Shown piece after piece: positions 1 through 5,706 of a stretch of 7,945 nucleotides of DNA. Numbering within the stretch: the first letter of the stretch is position 1; each line of letters opens with the position of its first letter. The notes beneath the pieces are model-generated. The model saw only the letters and a list, made by a program, of their open reading frames with translations, ran no database searches and had not been told where the DNA came from. A program made the position numbers and the translations under genes. This DNA is from Candidatus Hydrogenedentota bacterium (GTDB lineage: Bacteria > Hydrogenedentota > Hydrogenedentia > Hydrogenedentales > SLHB01), in contig DUZM01000187.1 in assembly GCA_013349485.1 (NCBI GenBank), forward strand, positions 1 to 7,945, in the 5' to 3' direction.

Positions 1-251
1 ACGGCAACGATTCGCGGATGTGCCTCTGGGTCCTTGTACTTCGTGAACGCACACGTTCTACCGCCGCCCACATCGACCACAAGTTGGTTCTGCGCGGCGT
101 TCATATACTCCGCCGCCAATTGGTCGTAGAGCGCGTAGGGATCGGTTCGCCGCTGCGGCAGATGTTCGGCAATCTTGGCGCAAACCGACTGATTGAATTC
201 GATGAACCGTCTCAATATAACAGCCAATGTGTTCCCTTTGCGCCCGGCCAT
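1..251 (-). CDS. Class I SAM-dependent methyltransferase, N-terminal part (cut by window start)
   Basis: Reading leftwards from the ATG at 251, an open frame runs 83 codons and off the window without a stop. It starts MAGRKGNTLAVILRRFIEFN. An alpha-helical lead with the segment YDQLAAEYMNAA is followed by a beta strand and glycine loop, LVVDVGGGRTCAF at about residues 58-69. This is the motif I SAM-binding loop (DxGxG type) of the Rossmann-fold methyltransferases. The next strand, RIVAV at about residue 80, is where the motif II acidic residue would follow. Substrate cannot be inferred because the C-terminal half is outside the window. The start is uncertain: an in-frame GTG at 296 has an AAGGTGG Shine-Dalgarno-like stretch just upstream and would add 15 mostly alanine residues, while ATG 251 has no clear ribosome site. 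It lies 65 bp (or 20 bp from the GTG) after the upstream gene on the same strand, so co-transcription is likely. Confidence 0.8.
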   Translation of the reverse strand, partial: MAGRKGNTLAVILRRFIEFNQSVCAKIAEHLPQRRTDPYALYDQLAAEYMNAAQNQLVVDVGGGRTCAFTKYKDPEAHPRIVA

Positions 252-316
252 AGCTGCGGCCGCCGCCACCGCAGACCGCGCGGTGAAGTGGTTCACCGGG
301 CCACCTTGCGGCAGGC

Positions 317-1408
317 CTACATCGGTTTTTCGTTATCCGGCAAATATACCTCGACGCGATCCAGCCAGAATCGGTTGGCGCCCCCTTCGACGGCGAGAAC
401 CAACGACGTGATCGTCCCGTCGGCGACGGGATAGCCCTCCTTTTCGGCCCATTCGCGCCGTTCGTCGCCAAAGTCGCGACGGATATCGAAAAGCTCCCAA
501 CCGTCGCCCAGTTCCCGGGTCGGGCCGTCAACCGTCCCGGCGGACGCGTGCGCCGTCTCGAACCAATACGCCAAGCGAACGCTCGTTGACGAGGCGTGTT
601 CCTCGCGCACCCACAGACGCAGCGCGAAGGGAAGACGGGACAACGCCACGCGCGTCGGGAGCGCGTACCAGCTTTGGCCTTCGCGGGCCGGGCCGCTCAC
701 TTCCAGAAAGGCGCTGCGTCGGCCTTTCCATGCCACGCGCTCGTCGAGCCGCGACTCGAGCAGCGTTCGGCCTTGGGTTTCGGCGGCGCGGACGAGGCCC
801 TTTGCGTCGGCGCCTTCGAAATCCTCGATCACGAGAAAGGGCTCTTCGGGCCACAATCTACTTTTCGCATCCTCGGGCAATAGTTCCTTTAATTTGTAAA
901 GGTACTCGACGAACTCGCCCGCGCCGCGCCCGGCGGCCGACAAGGCCCGCAGGGCGTCTTCCGGCTCGGCGCTCACGACCCGCAACGCCAGTTCAACGGC
1001 AACCGTCCGGAGTTCTGCGAGGTCCGCGGGGCGCGCGTCCCACGGCGCGTCGCGCCAGCGCGCGGCGCACGCCTCGAGATCTTCGAGCGCTTCCACAACG
1101 GCGCCCCGCCCAGCCTGCCCTTCCGCGCGCAGGAGCAGGGCCTTGCCGATGTGCCCGGGCCGCGCCAAGGAGTCGCTTTGGACGGCCCCGGTGGTGATAC
1201 GCACCGCGCGGTCGAACGCGCCCGACGCCAGCGCTTTGCGCGCGGCCGATTCAAACGCCGACGGATGATACTGTGCAATTTCGCGCTGCGCCCGAAGAAC
1301 GACCGCCATCAGCAAAAGTACCGCCGCCGTCGACAGCAACCAGACCACGAGCATCTGTTTTCTCGACAAGAATGTGCCTGGATTCTGCCAGCCAGCCGGT
1401 TTATCCAC
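317..1408 (-). CDS. Membrane-anchored protein with helical repeats and a C-terminal jelly-roll-like domain, function unknown
   Basis: 363 residues from a GTG start at 1408, with GGAG (1417-1420 on the complementary strand) 8 nt upstream. Residues 1-18 are short and cytosolic with an RK pair; residues 19-39 form one hydrophobic helix (signal anchor, no lipobox or clear cleavage site), so the rest should lie outside the inner membrane. Residues 50-180 are alanine- and leucine-rich amphipathic helices of the TPR/Sel1 type (for example ALASGAFDRAVRI and ALLLRAEGQAGRGAVVEAL). Residues 190-358 switch to beta-rich sequence that begins FLVIEDFEG and ends RFWLDRVEVYLP, typical of galactose-binding-like or CBM-like jelly-roll sandwiches that hold carbohydrate. 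That fold is inferred from sequence style. No catalytic motif is visible. The methyltransferase follows on the same strand, so this may be a surface-polysaccharide locus; this is a weak inference. I do not recognise a named family. Confidence 0.85.
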   Translation of the reverse strand: MDKPAGWQNPGTFLSRKQMLVVWLLSTAAVLLLMAVVLRAQREIAQYHPSAFESAARKALASGAFDRAVRITTGAVQSDSLARPGHIGKALLLRAEGQAGRGAVVEALEDLEACAARWRDAPWDARPADLAELRTVAVELALRVVSAEPEDALRALSAAGRGAGEFVEYLYKLKELLPEDAKSRLWPEEPFLVIEDFEGADAKGLVRAAETQGRTLLESRLDERVAWKGRRSAFLEVSGPAREGQSWYALPTRVALSRLPFALRLWVREEHASSTSVRLAYWFETAHASAGTVDGPTRELGDGWELFDIRRDFGDERREWAEKEGYPVADGTITSLVLAVEGGANRFWLDRVEVYLPDNEKPM

Positions 1409-1420
1409 CTCGAAAACTCC

Positions 1421-1432
1421 GACACGCGTGTC
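1421..1432. promoter_or_regulatory. Perfect 12-bp palindrome in the 5' leader, possible operator
   Basis: GACACGCGTGTC is a perfect inverted repeat. It lies between the predicted -10 box (1445-1450) and the Shine-Dalgarno (1417-1420) of the leftward 363-residue gene, so it covers the first transcribed bases and directly abuts the ribosome site. A dimeric repressor bound here would block transcription start, or the RNA could form a small hairpin beside the ribosome site. Function is inference; a single GC-rich 12-mer can also arise by chance. Confidence 0.35.
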
Positions 1433-1444
1433 TGCGCCGCTTCG

Positions 1445-1473
1445 AGTTTAGAGTAATGGATTCGCGGGTTCAA
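1445..1473 (-). promoter_or_regulatory. Sigma-70-type promoter candidate for the leftward gene pair
   Basis: On the minus strand, TTGAAC (1468-1473) and TAAACT (1445-1450) are separated by exactly 17 bp. Each hexamer matches consensus at 4 of 6 positions. The predicted transcription start falls near 1438, about 30 nt before the GTG start at 1408. It is the only reasonable box pair seen in the 80 bp upstream of that gene, and it would drive the 363-residue protein and probably the methyltransferase. Confidence 0.45.
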
Positions 1474-1485
1474 GACGCTGCGCAC

Positions 1486-1670
1486 GCTAACCCGGACAAA
1501 TCACAGGCAATCTACTGCAGCACCGCATCTACCTACAACTACTGCGTTGCGCTCTGTCGGCCTGCTCGACGTACTGCAGAGTACGCCTGCGCGGCCCTCG
1601 GTCGCGCGCCTTTTATTTCCAGGCATCTGCGTCGCTTCGCTACGGTCGCCTGTGATTTGTCCGGGCTAAC
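1486..1670. repeat. MITE-like palindromic element, about 173-181 bp, flanked by GCTAAC direct repeats
   Basis: CCGGACAAATCACAGGC at 1492-1508 is matched by its exact reverse complement at 1648-1664. The similarity continues inwards with decay (roughly 12 of 18 positions between 1517-1534 and 1621-1638). The exact middle carries another nested palindrome, GTACT-GCAG-AGTAC at 1571-1584, with symmetric GGCC blocks on either side (1559-1562 and 1593-1596). The whole is thus one imperfect foldback with its dyad at about 1578. GCTAAC stands directly outside both ends (1486-1491 and 1665-1670), like a 6-bp target-site duplication, although TA/CCC at the left also pairs imperfectly with GGG/TA at the right. 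No open frame inside encodes a plausible protein, so it would be a non-autonomous element. Confidence 0.7.
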
Positions 1671-1776
1671 GGCAAGTACAACACCTGAGGCTAGTGTGCT
1701 GAATCATAAATCCCTTGAATAAATGTGCGCGATCTTCTTTGGGATAAGATGGATACAACCCCGAGAGACTAATCTT

Positions 1777-1892
1777 CCCGTCATTGCGAGGAGGCACAAG
1801 CCGACGTGGCAATCACTTATCGGCAAGTGACTTGCGCTGAAATGATCGCCGCGTCGCTCCCCGCCTGAGGCGGGGCTCCTCGCAATGACGGG
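1777..1892. repeat. Dispersed palindromic repeat of the CGTCATTGCGAGGAG type
   Basis: A perfect 17-bp inverted repeat ends the element: CCCGTCATTGCGAGGAG at 1777-1793 and its reverse complement at 1876-1892. Inner arms also pair imperfectly (GCCGACGTGGCAATCA on the left against GAGCGACGCGGCGATCA on the reverse complement of the right, around 1800-1855). The right arm contains an extra perfect hairpin, CCCCGCC-TGA-GGCGGGG (1859-1875). Ends reading CGTCATTGCGAGGAG with an inner GACGxGGCAATC are, from general knowledge, a widespread intergenic repeat in many environmental bacterial genomes. It has no coding capacity. Confidence 0.75.
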
Positions 1893-2028
1893 AGGGGATA
1901 GCTGCCGCCGATGAAACCTTCAGAGAAAGATGCACAACGTTATAAAGGAATTTCGCACTCGGGACACCAGGAGCGGATTCGTCGAGGAACGTTCTTCGGC
2001 CAATTGGTTTCCGGCGCTATACACTTTC

Positions 2029-2058
2029 TTGGCATGCGCCGGAGCAATAGTTTACAAT
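2029..2058 (+). promoter_or_regulatory. Sigma-70-type promoter candidate for comM
   Basis: TTGGCA (2029-2034) and TACAAT (2053-2058) are separated by 18 bp; each matches consensus at 5 of 6 positions. The predicted transcription start is near 2065, giving a short leader of under 20 nt before the comM ATG at 2083. A weak purine stretch, GGGTGA at 2065-2070, is the only ribosome-site candidate and is rather far from the start. Confidence 0.5.
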
Positions 2059-2082
2059 CCTCGCGGGTGAAGCGACTACGGT

Positions 2083-3618
2083 ATGTTAGCACGAGTACAT
2101 TCTAGCGCGATTCACGGCATTGACGGCATTCCGTTGGCTGTCGAGGTGGACAACCATTTCGGCATGAACAAGCTCACGATTGTCGGTTTGCCGGACCTGG
2201 CGGTCAAGGAGAGCCAGGAACGGGTCGGTTCGGCCATCCGGAATTCCGGTTTCCGGTTTCCTCGCGGCGTGAACGTCATCAACCTTGCCCCGGCGGATAT
2301 CCGCAAGGAAGGAAGCGCCCTTGATTTGCCGATCGCGATCGGACTGTTGGCCGCGAGCGAACAGATCGCCGGCGAGCGGCTGACGGAATATGTGTTGGTG
2401 GGTGAATTGGCGCTCAACGGGTCGATCCGTCCTATTGCGGGCGCATTGCCCATGGCTATTGCTGCACGGGAGCGCGGCCTCCAGGGCATCGTGCTCCCAA
2501 AGGGCAACGCCCAGGAAGCCGGCGTGGTTCCCGGCGTCGACGTGATTCCCGTCTCGACCCTGATTGAAGCGGCGGGTTTCATATGCGGGGGCCATGCCAT
2601 CGAGCCGTTTTCGACGGATGTGGAGGCGGTGTTCAACCAGTTGCAGGAGGGCGCGCCGGATCTGAGCGACGTGAAAGGCCAGGCCCACGTCAAGCGCGCG
2701 TTGACGGTTGCGGCAGCCGGCGGCCATAACCTGCTTATGATCGGCCCCCCGGGAACCGGCAAAACCATGCTCGCGCAACGATTGCCGGGGATCCTGCCGG
2801 ACATGACATTCGAAGAAGCCCTCGAAACCACGCGGATATACAGCGTAGCCGACGCACTCGTCGACGGGAAACGGCTGATTGTCCAACGTCCGTTTCGCGC
2901 GCCGCACCACACGGCGACCACCGTTTCCATATGCGGCGGCGGCCAGGGCCTGCGTCCTACGCCGGGCGAGGTCAGTATGGCCCACAACGGCGTACTTTTC
3001 CTCGACGAATTGCCCGAATTCAACCGCGCGGCGTTGGAAGCGCTCCGGCAGCCGCTCGAGGAGGGGCTGGTCCATATCCGGCGCGCAATGTACTCGGTGA
3101 CTTTTCCGAGCCGCATCTTGCTGGTGGCCGCCCTGAACCCGTGCCCTTGCGGTTTCCGCTCCGACCCGCGGAAGGAGTGCCGATGCAGCCTCGGCGAAAT
3201 CCAGCGGTATATGAACCGGCTGTCCGGGCCGCTGCTCGATCGGATCGATCTGCACGTTGACGTGCCCGCCTTGTCGTTCGAAGAACTCGTCGATAATCGA
3301 CCCAGCGGACCCACAAGCGCCGAGGTCCGAACCGCGGTGCAGGCCGCGCGGAACCGCCAAAGGGCGCGTTACGACGGCACGTTCTCGTGCAACGCCCATT
3401 TGGATTCCAAGGCCATCCGCAAACACTGCACGCTCGGCGGCAGCACCGCAAAACTTCTTCAAAACGCAATCGATCAACTCGGATTCAGCGCACGTGCCTA
3501 CGACAAAGTCCTGCGCGTGGCGCGCACGCTCGCCGACATAGACGAAACAGACGCCATCGCCGAACACCACGTCGCCGAAGCCATCCAATACCGAAGCCTC
3601 GACCGCCAACTGTTCTAG
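2083..3618 (+). CDS. comM: ComM/YifB family Mg-chelatase-like AAA+ ATPase
   Basis: 511 residues, close to the roughly 506 of E. coli YifB, so full length. It starts MLARVHSSAIHGIDGIPLAV, the usual family N-terminus. Domains in order: an N-terminal ChlI/Lon-protease-like domain (about 20-140; KESQERVGSAIRNSGFRFP and INLAPADIRKEG are signature stretches); the AAA+ Mg-chelatase module (about 190-395) with Walker A GPPGTGKT at 221-228 and Walker B VLFLDE at 304-309; a four-cysteine cluster, NPCPCG with C354, C356, C366 and C368, that probably binds metal; and the C-terminal helical lid (about 400-505). In studied bacteria ComM is a hexameric helicase that drives branch migration and so extends integration of imported single-stranded DNA during natural transformation; it also occurs in species not known to be competent. 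It has its own promoter candidate and no co-oriented close neighbour, so it is probably monocistronic. All key residues are present. Confidence 0.97.
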   Translation: MLARVHSSAIHGIDGIPLAVEVDNHFGMNKLTIVGLPDLAVKESQERVGSAIRNSGFRFPRGVNVINLAPADIRKEGSALDLPIAIGLLAASEQIAGERLTEYVLVGELALNGSIRPIAGALPMAIAARERGLQGIVLPKGNAQEAGVVPGVDVIPVSTLIEAAGFICGGHAIEPFSTDVEAVFNQLQEGAPDLSDVKGQAHVKRALTVAAAGGHNLLMIGPPGTGKTMLAQRLPGILPDMTFEEALETTRIYSVADALVDGKRLIVQRPFRAPHHTATTVSICGGGQGLRPTPGEVSMAHNGVLFLDELPEFNRAALEALRQPLEEGLVHIRRAMYSVTFPSRILLVAALNPCPCGFRSDPRKECRCSLGEIQRYMNRLSGPLLDRIDLHVDVPALSFEELVDNRPSGPTSAEVRTAVQAARNRQRARYDGTFSCNAHLDSKAIRKHCTLGGSTAKLLQNAIDQLGFSARAYDKVLRVARTLADIDETDAIAEHHVAEAIQYRSLDRQLF

Positions 3619-3655
3619 TCCTTCTTCTCTTGTCGATCTCCTGAGCGCGTTCGCG

Positions 3656-3672
3656 GGGGCGCTTGGCGCCCC
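3656..3672 (+). terminator. GC-rich hairpin after comM, possible weak terminator
   Basis: GGGGCGC-TTG-GCGCCCC forms a perfect 7-bp stem with a 3-nt loop, starting 38 bp after the comM stop. The sequence after it (GGGGCAAACACG) has no T-run, so it does not fit a classical intrinsic terminator; it may act with Rho or as a 3' stabilising hairpin. Confidence 0.35.
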
Positions 3673-3735
3673 GGGGCAAACACGCCAATTGCTGTCGCGG
3701 GATACGGGGCGTGCGGGATTGTCTCGTACGCCTGA

Positions 3736-3764
3736 TTGACACGGCGGGGCGCACGGGGTAAAGT
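3736..3764 (+). promoter_or_regulatory. Sigma-70-type promoter candidate for the membrane protein gene
   Basis: A perfect -35 hexamer TTGACA (3736-3741) is followed by a 17-bp spacer and TAAAGT (3759-3764, 4 of 6 matches). The predicted start near 3771 leaves a leader of about 78 nt before the ATG at 3849. It is the best-matching box pair in the window and implies separate transcription of the gene from comM. Confidence 0.55.
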
Positions 3765-3848
3765 GGCGTATCGTTGTGCTTGGGGTCTTGTTTTGCACCG
3801 AGTACGGGGCGGGGCGTCTGATATTCATGAGACATGGGAGCGTTGCTG

Positions 3849-4787
3849 ATGCAGCTTGAGGTTGCCCGGGCAACATCGATCGTGTTGCGCACCTTGCCTT
3901 TCATGCTTTTTCGGGCGCTGATCTGGGCCGGGGTCTGGGTGTGCGGGGTCGCGGCGCTCGCCATCTTGGGTTTTGTGAGCCTGCTGTTTGGTCCCTGGTC
4001 GTTTTGGATCGCTCTTGGCGCGCTGCTTGCGCTGAGCGGTTTCGTTGGGCTTGGCTCCTGGGCGTGGTTTCAACTTGTGCGGTTGCCCGGCGCGCAGCAC
4101 ATGGCCTTGATTGTCGAACATGCCGCCGACGGGCTGCCGCCTGCGGGCTTGGCGCAGGTCGGGTGGGCAAAACGGCGCATTGTGGATCGATTCGAGAGCG
4201 TCTCCGCCTTCCATTCCTACAGCAAAGTCGTCGGCAAAGCACTGAGGGATATGCACCGCCGAGTCCTGGGCACAACCGTGCCGCTACCGTCCCCCGAAAC
4301 GGACGAGGGGGCCAACGCGCCGGCCCGCCTCGTCGAGCTGAGCATGGCCCGCGTCGAGGACACGATCTTCGGATTTGCCCTCATGGGCGACCAAGACTCC
4401 CCCTACGCGCGCACCGAGCAAGGCGTGACGCGCTATTGCCGCCACGGCAGACGATTGTTGCAGACAAGCGTCATGTTGACGCTGTTGAGTTGGGCGGCGG
4501 CAGCGGGCGTCCTGGTCGTATGCCTGGTGGTTCTGGGACTGATCGCCTCCGCGGTGCCCGCTAGCTGGGAGGTAGCCCGATTCATTTTGTTTCTCACGTC
4601 AATCTTCGTTGTAGCCGTGGCAAAATGGGAAGTGCTCGATGCAATTGCGGACACCGCACTGCTGCTACGCTTTCTGAAAACGGTCGAGTCGCCGACCTCC
4701 GAAGCCGAATGGAACGCCCGGCTCGAGCGCGCGTCCGCGGCCTTCCGCGCCATCAAGCGCAAAGCGGGCACGCTCACGACCCGCTGA
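3849..4787 (+). CDS. Multi-pass inner-membrane protein of unknown function
   Basis: 312 residues from the ATG at 3849, chosen because GGAG (3837-3840) lies 8 nt upstream; an in-frame ATG at 3834 adds MGALL but has no ribosome site. The N-terminus, MQLEVARATSIVLRTLPFML, is an amphipathic lead into two hydrophobic helices at about residues 22-46 and 51-74. A soluble loop of some 130 residues follows (about 75-205) with charged and aromatic patches (RFESVSAFHSYSKVVGKALRD) and the segment ARVEDTIFGFALMGDQDSPY. Two more helices lie at about 208-235 and 241-262, then a charged helical tail of about 50 residues. Even helix number with basic ends suggests both termini are cytosolic. No enzyme motif, transporter signature or metal ligand set is visible. 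The RTLPFMLFRALI start recalls an uncharacterised bacterial membrane family that I cannot name with certainty. The next gene is convergent. Confidence 0.85.
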   Translation: MQLEVARATSIVLRTLPFMLFRALIWAGVWVCGVAALAILGFVSLLFGPWSFWIALGALLALSGFVGLGSWAWFQLVRLPGAQHMALIVEHAADGLPPAGLAQVGWAKRRIVDRFESVSAFHSYSKVVGKALRDMHRRVLGTTVPLPSPETDEGANAPARLVELSMARVEDTIFGFALMGDQDSPYARTEQGVTRYCRHGRRLLQTSVMLTLLSWAAAAGVLVVCLVVLGLIASAVPASWEVARFILFLTSIFVVAVAKWEVLDAIADTALLLRFLKTVESPTSEAEWNARLERASAAFRAIKRKAGTLTTR

Positions 4788-5171
4788 ACCTAATGGGGTG
4801 CGACACCCTCCCCCGCATCGATCATCATGACGCGGCGGGATCGCCGGTGTCTGTATGCACGTTTGACGGCCGCGCAGTCGAACAAGGGCCCGCGCTTGCA
4901 CCAAGTTGCGTTCAAAAACAGGTTAATTCGATGTTGACAATAATGCTCTGCGTGACAATGCCTTTGGTTACGCGTCATTCCAAGCAATGCGAAGAATCTC
5001 GTTCACGCAGATGTCTTCAGCCGTTCGAGATGCTTCGCTTCGCTCAGGATGACAGCAAGGCCATGGATTGGCTGAAGTCACATGAGTCAATGTCTGAATG
5101 CAACTTGGCATTAGGAGTGAGAACAAGAGTCGAAGCACGTAGTGTGAAGGGCGTGGCGGTGCGTCGTTTGC
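4788..5171. other. Convergent intergenic region, 384 bp, no gene
   Basis: Gap between the ends of the membrane protein gene and gspM. Just after the first stop there is a small stem, GGGTG-CGA-CACCC (4796-4808), without a T-run. The palindromic repeat at 4974-5053 is the only substantial structure. The stretches 4809-4973 and 5054-5171 show no credible reading frame, RNA gene or terminator. Open frames crossing this gap run antisense into gspM or out of the upstream gene and lack protein-like composition. Confidence 0.75.
4974..5053. repeat. 80-bp palindromic repeat with CGAAGAATCTCG-type arms
   Basis: The arms at 4974-5001 and 5026-5053 are 28 nt each and are reverse complements at 22 of 28 positions, with a 24-nt loop. 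The left arm starts GTCATTCCAAGC and ends GCGAAGAATCTCG; the right arm starts CGAGATGCTTCGCTTCGCTC and ends AGGATGAC. From general knowledge this matches a common dispersed repeat style (GTCATTCTGAGCGAAG...GAATCTC). The left arm has drifted more from that form than the right. Between convergent genes it could serve as a two-way 3' end hairpin, but it has no T-run. It is a different family from the repeat at 1777-1892, sharing only the GTCATT tip. Confidence 0.65.
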
Positions 5172-5693
5172 TCAGCCCCGAGGCGAGACGAATATCATGC
5201 GGCAATCAAGGCCTTTCTCGTCGAGGGCGGGGGCGAGGGTGTCGAGCTTGTAAAGGGCAACGAGGTTGTCCCCGTCATAGATCGCATGCAACACGTCGAC
5301 AAGCTCTTCCAGACTGACGCCCTTGAGCGTCATCTCCACCTCGGCGACGTTCGATGCGGACGGAAACGTGTTCATGGTCTGAAGCGCCGCGCCGCGCTCG
5401 AGGAGCCCGTTGTCGGTGAGGATGCTACTGACGAAACTGTACAGATCGAATCGGCGGCTCCTCTCCTGAAGTCGCTTTATAAGCGCCTCTTGCTCGCCGC
5501 GTTCCCCAGCGACCTCCATGGCCCACGTCTTGACTTCGGCAAGCCGTTCGCGCGCCATTTTGACGTTTACGGCCGACCGTTTGTACTCGCGCCAGGGGGC
5601 GCGCCCCAATTGAAGCACCACGACAAGCGCCACGGCGACAAGGCCGCAAATGACGACCGTCCGCTCCCGTCCCTGTAATTTGAACTTCGCCAC
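5172..5693 (-). CDS. gspM: Type II secretion assembly-platform protein GspM (PilO-like)
   Basis: 173 residues from a GTG at 5693. A short basic cytosolic lead (MAKFKLQGRER) is followed by one transmembrane helix (about 12-29), a charged coiled-coil segment (about 35-80, KMARERLAEVKTWAMEVAGE and on) and a periplasmic alpha/beta domain (about 84-170) with the order expected of the ferredoxin-like fold of GspM/PilO (VAEVEMTLKGVSLEELVDVL, then LVALYKLDTLAP). Length and layout match GspM. The family is poorly conserved in sequence, so the assignment rests on topology plus position directly after gspL, where gspM sits in known gsp operons. GspM pairs with GspL in the inner membrane and steadies the platform on which the pseudopilus assembles. 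No gspN or other secretion gene follows; this is the operon's last gene. Confidence 0.85.
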   Translation of the reverse strand: MAKFKLQGRERTVVICGLVAVALVVVLQLGRAPWREYKRSAVNVKMARERLAEVKTWAMEVAGERGEQEALIKRLQERSRRFDLYSFVSSILTDNGLLERGAALQTMNTFPSASNVAEVEMTLKGVSLEELVDVLHAIYDGDNLVALYKLDTLAPALDEKGLDCRMIFVSPRG

Positions 5694-5700
5694 GGGTCGT

Positions 5701-5706
5701 CCTCCT
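5701..5706 (-). promoter_or_regulatory. Strong Shine-Dalgarno of gspM overlapping the gspL stop codon
   Basis: AGGAGG on the minus strand, 7 nt before the GTG start of gspM. Its first two bases are the last two of the gspL TAG stop (5705-5707). This perfect site decides the GTG start and implies that ribosomes ending gspL can restart on gspM. Confidence 0.8.

Larger units (their letters stand above)
1409..2082. other. Divergent intergenic region, 674 bp, no gene
   Basis: Gap between the leftward 363-residue gene and the rightward comM. No open frame in it has both a ribosome site and protein-like composition. It contains a leftward promoter candidate, a perfect 12-bp palindrome, two different long palindromic repeats (1486-1670 and 1777-1892) and the comM promoter candidate. 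The pieces at 1671-1776 and 1893-2028 are more AT-rich and show nothing further that I can name. All sub-features have their own entries. Confidence 0.8.

Noticed and set aside
1486..1670. Integron attC site suggested by GCTAAC at the ends
   Set aside because: attC needs an RYYYAAC end and a GTTRRRY end as inverse complements. Here GCTAAC is a direct repeat, no GTTRRRY core is present, and no cassette or integrase is nearby.
1273..1722. Rightward open frame of 149 codons spanning the foldback element
   Set aside because: It starts antisense inside the 363-residue gene and reads through the promoter and the palindromic repeat; it has no ribosome site or recognisable domain.
1911..2105. Small rightward open frame of 64 codons before comM
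   Set aside because: No ribosome site at its ATG, it runs across the comM promoter and 23 bases into comM, and its composition is not protein-like.
2086..3876. Very long open frame (596 codons) antisense to comM, and a 400-codon one in another antisense frame
   Set aside because: comM is unmistakable on the plus strand. The antisense translations are rich in His, Arg, Gln and Cys without domains, as expected from GC-rich codon shadows.
4934..4957. TTGACA in the convergent gap as a promoter
   Set aside because: At 17 bp spacing the downstream hexamer is AATGCC, which does not resemble a -10 box, and no rightward gene follows.
1777..5053. CRISPR array
   Set aside because: The repeats are inverted and differ from each other; there is no series of direct repeats with regular spacers.
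4625..5317. Rightward open frame of 230 codons across the convergent gap
   Set aside because: It begins out of frame inside the membrane protein gene, crosses a palindromic repeat and ends antisense to gspM, with Arg/Cys-rich sequence lacking any domain.
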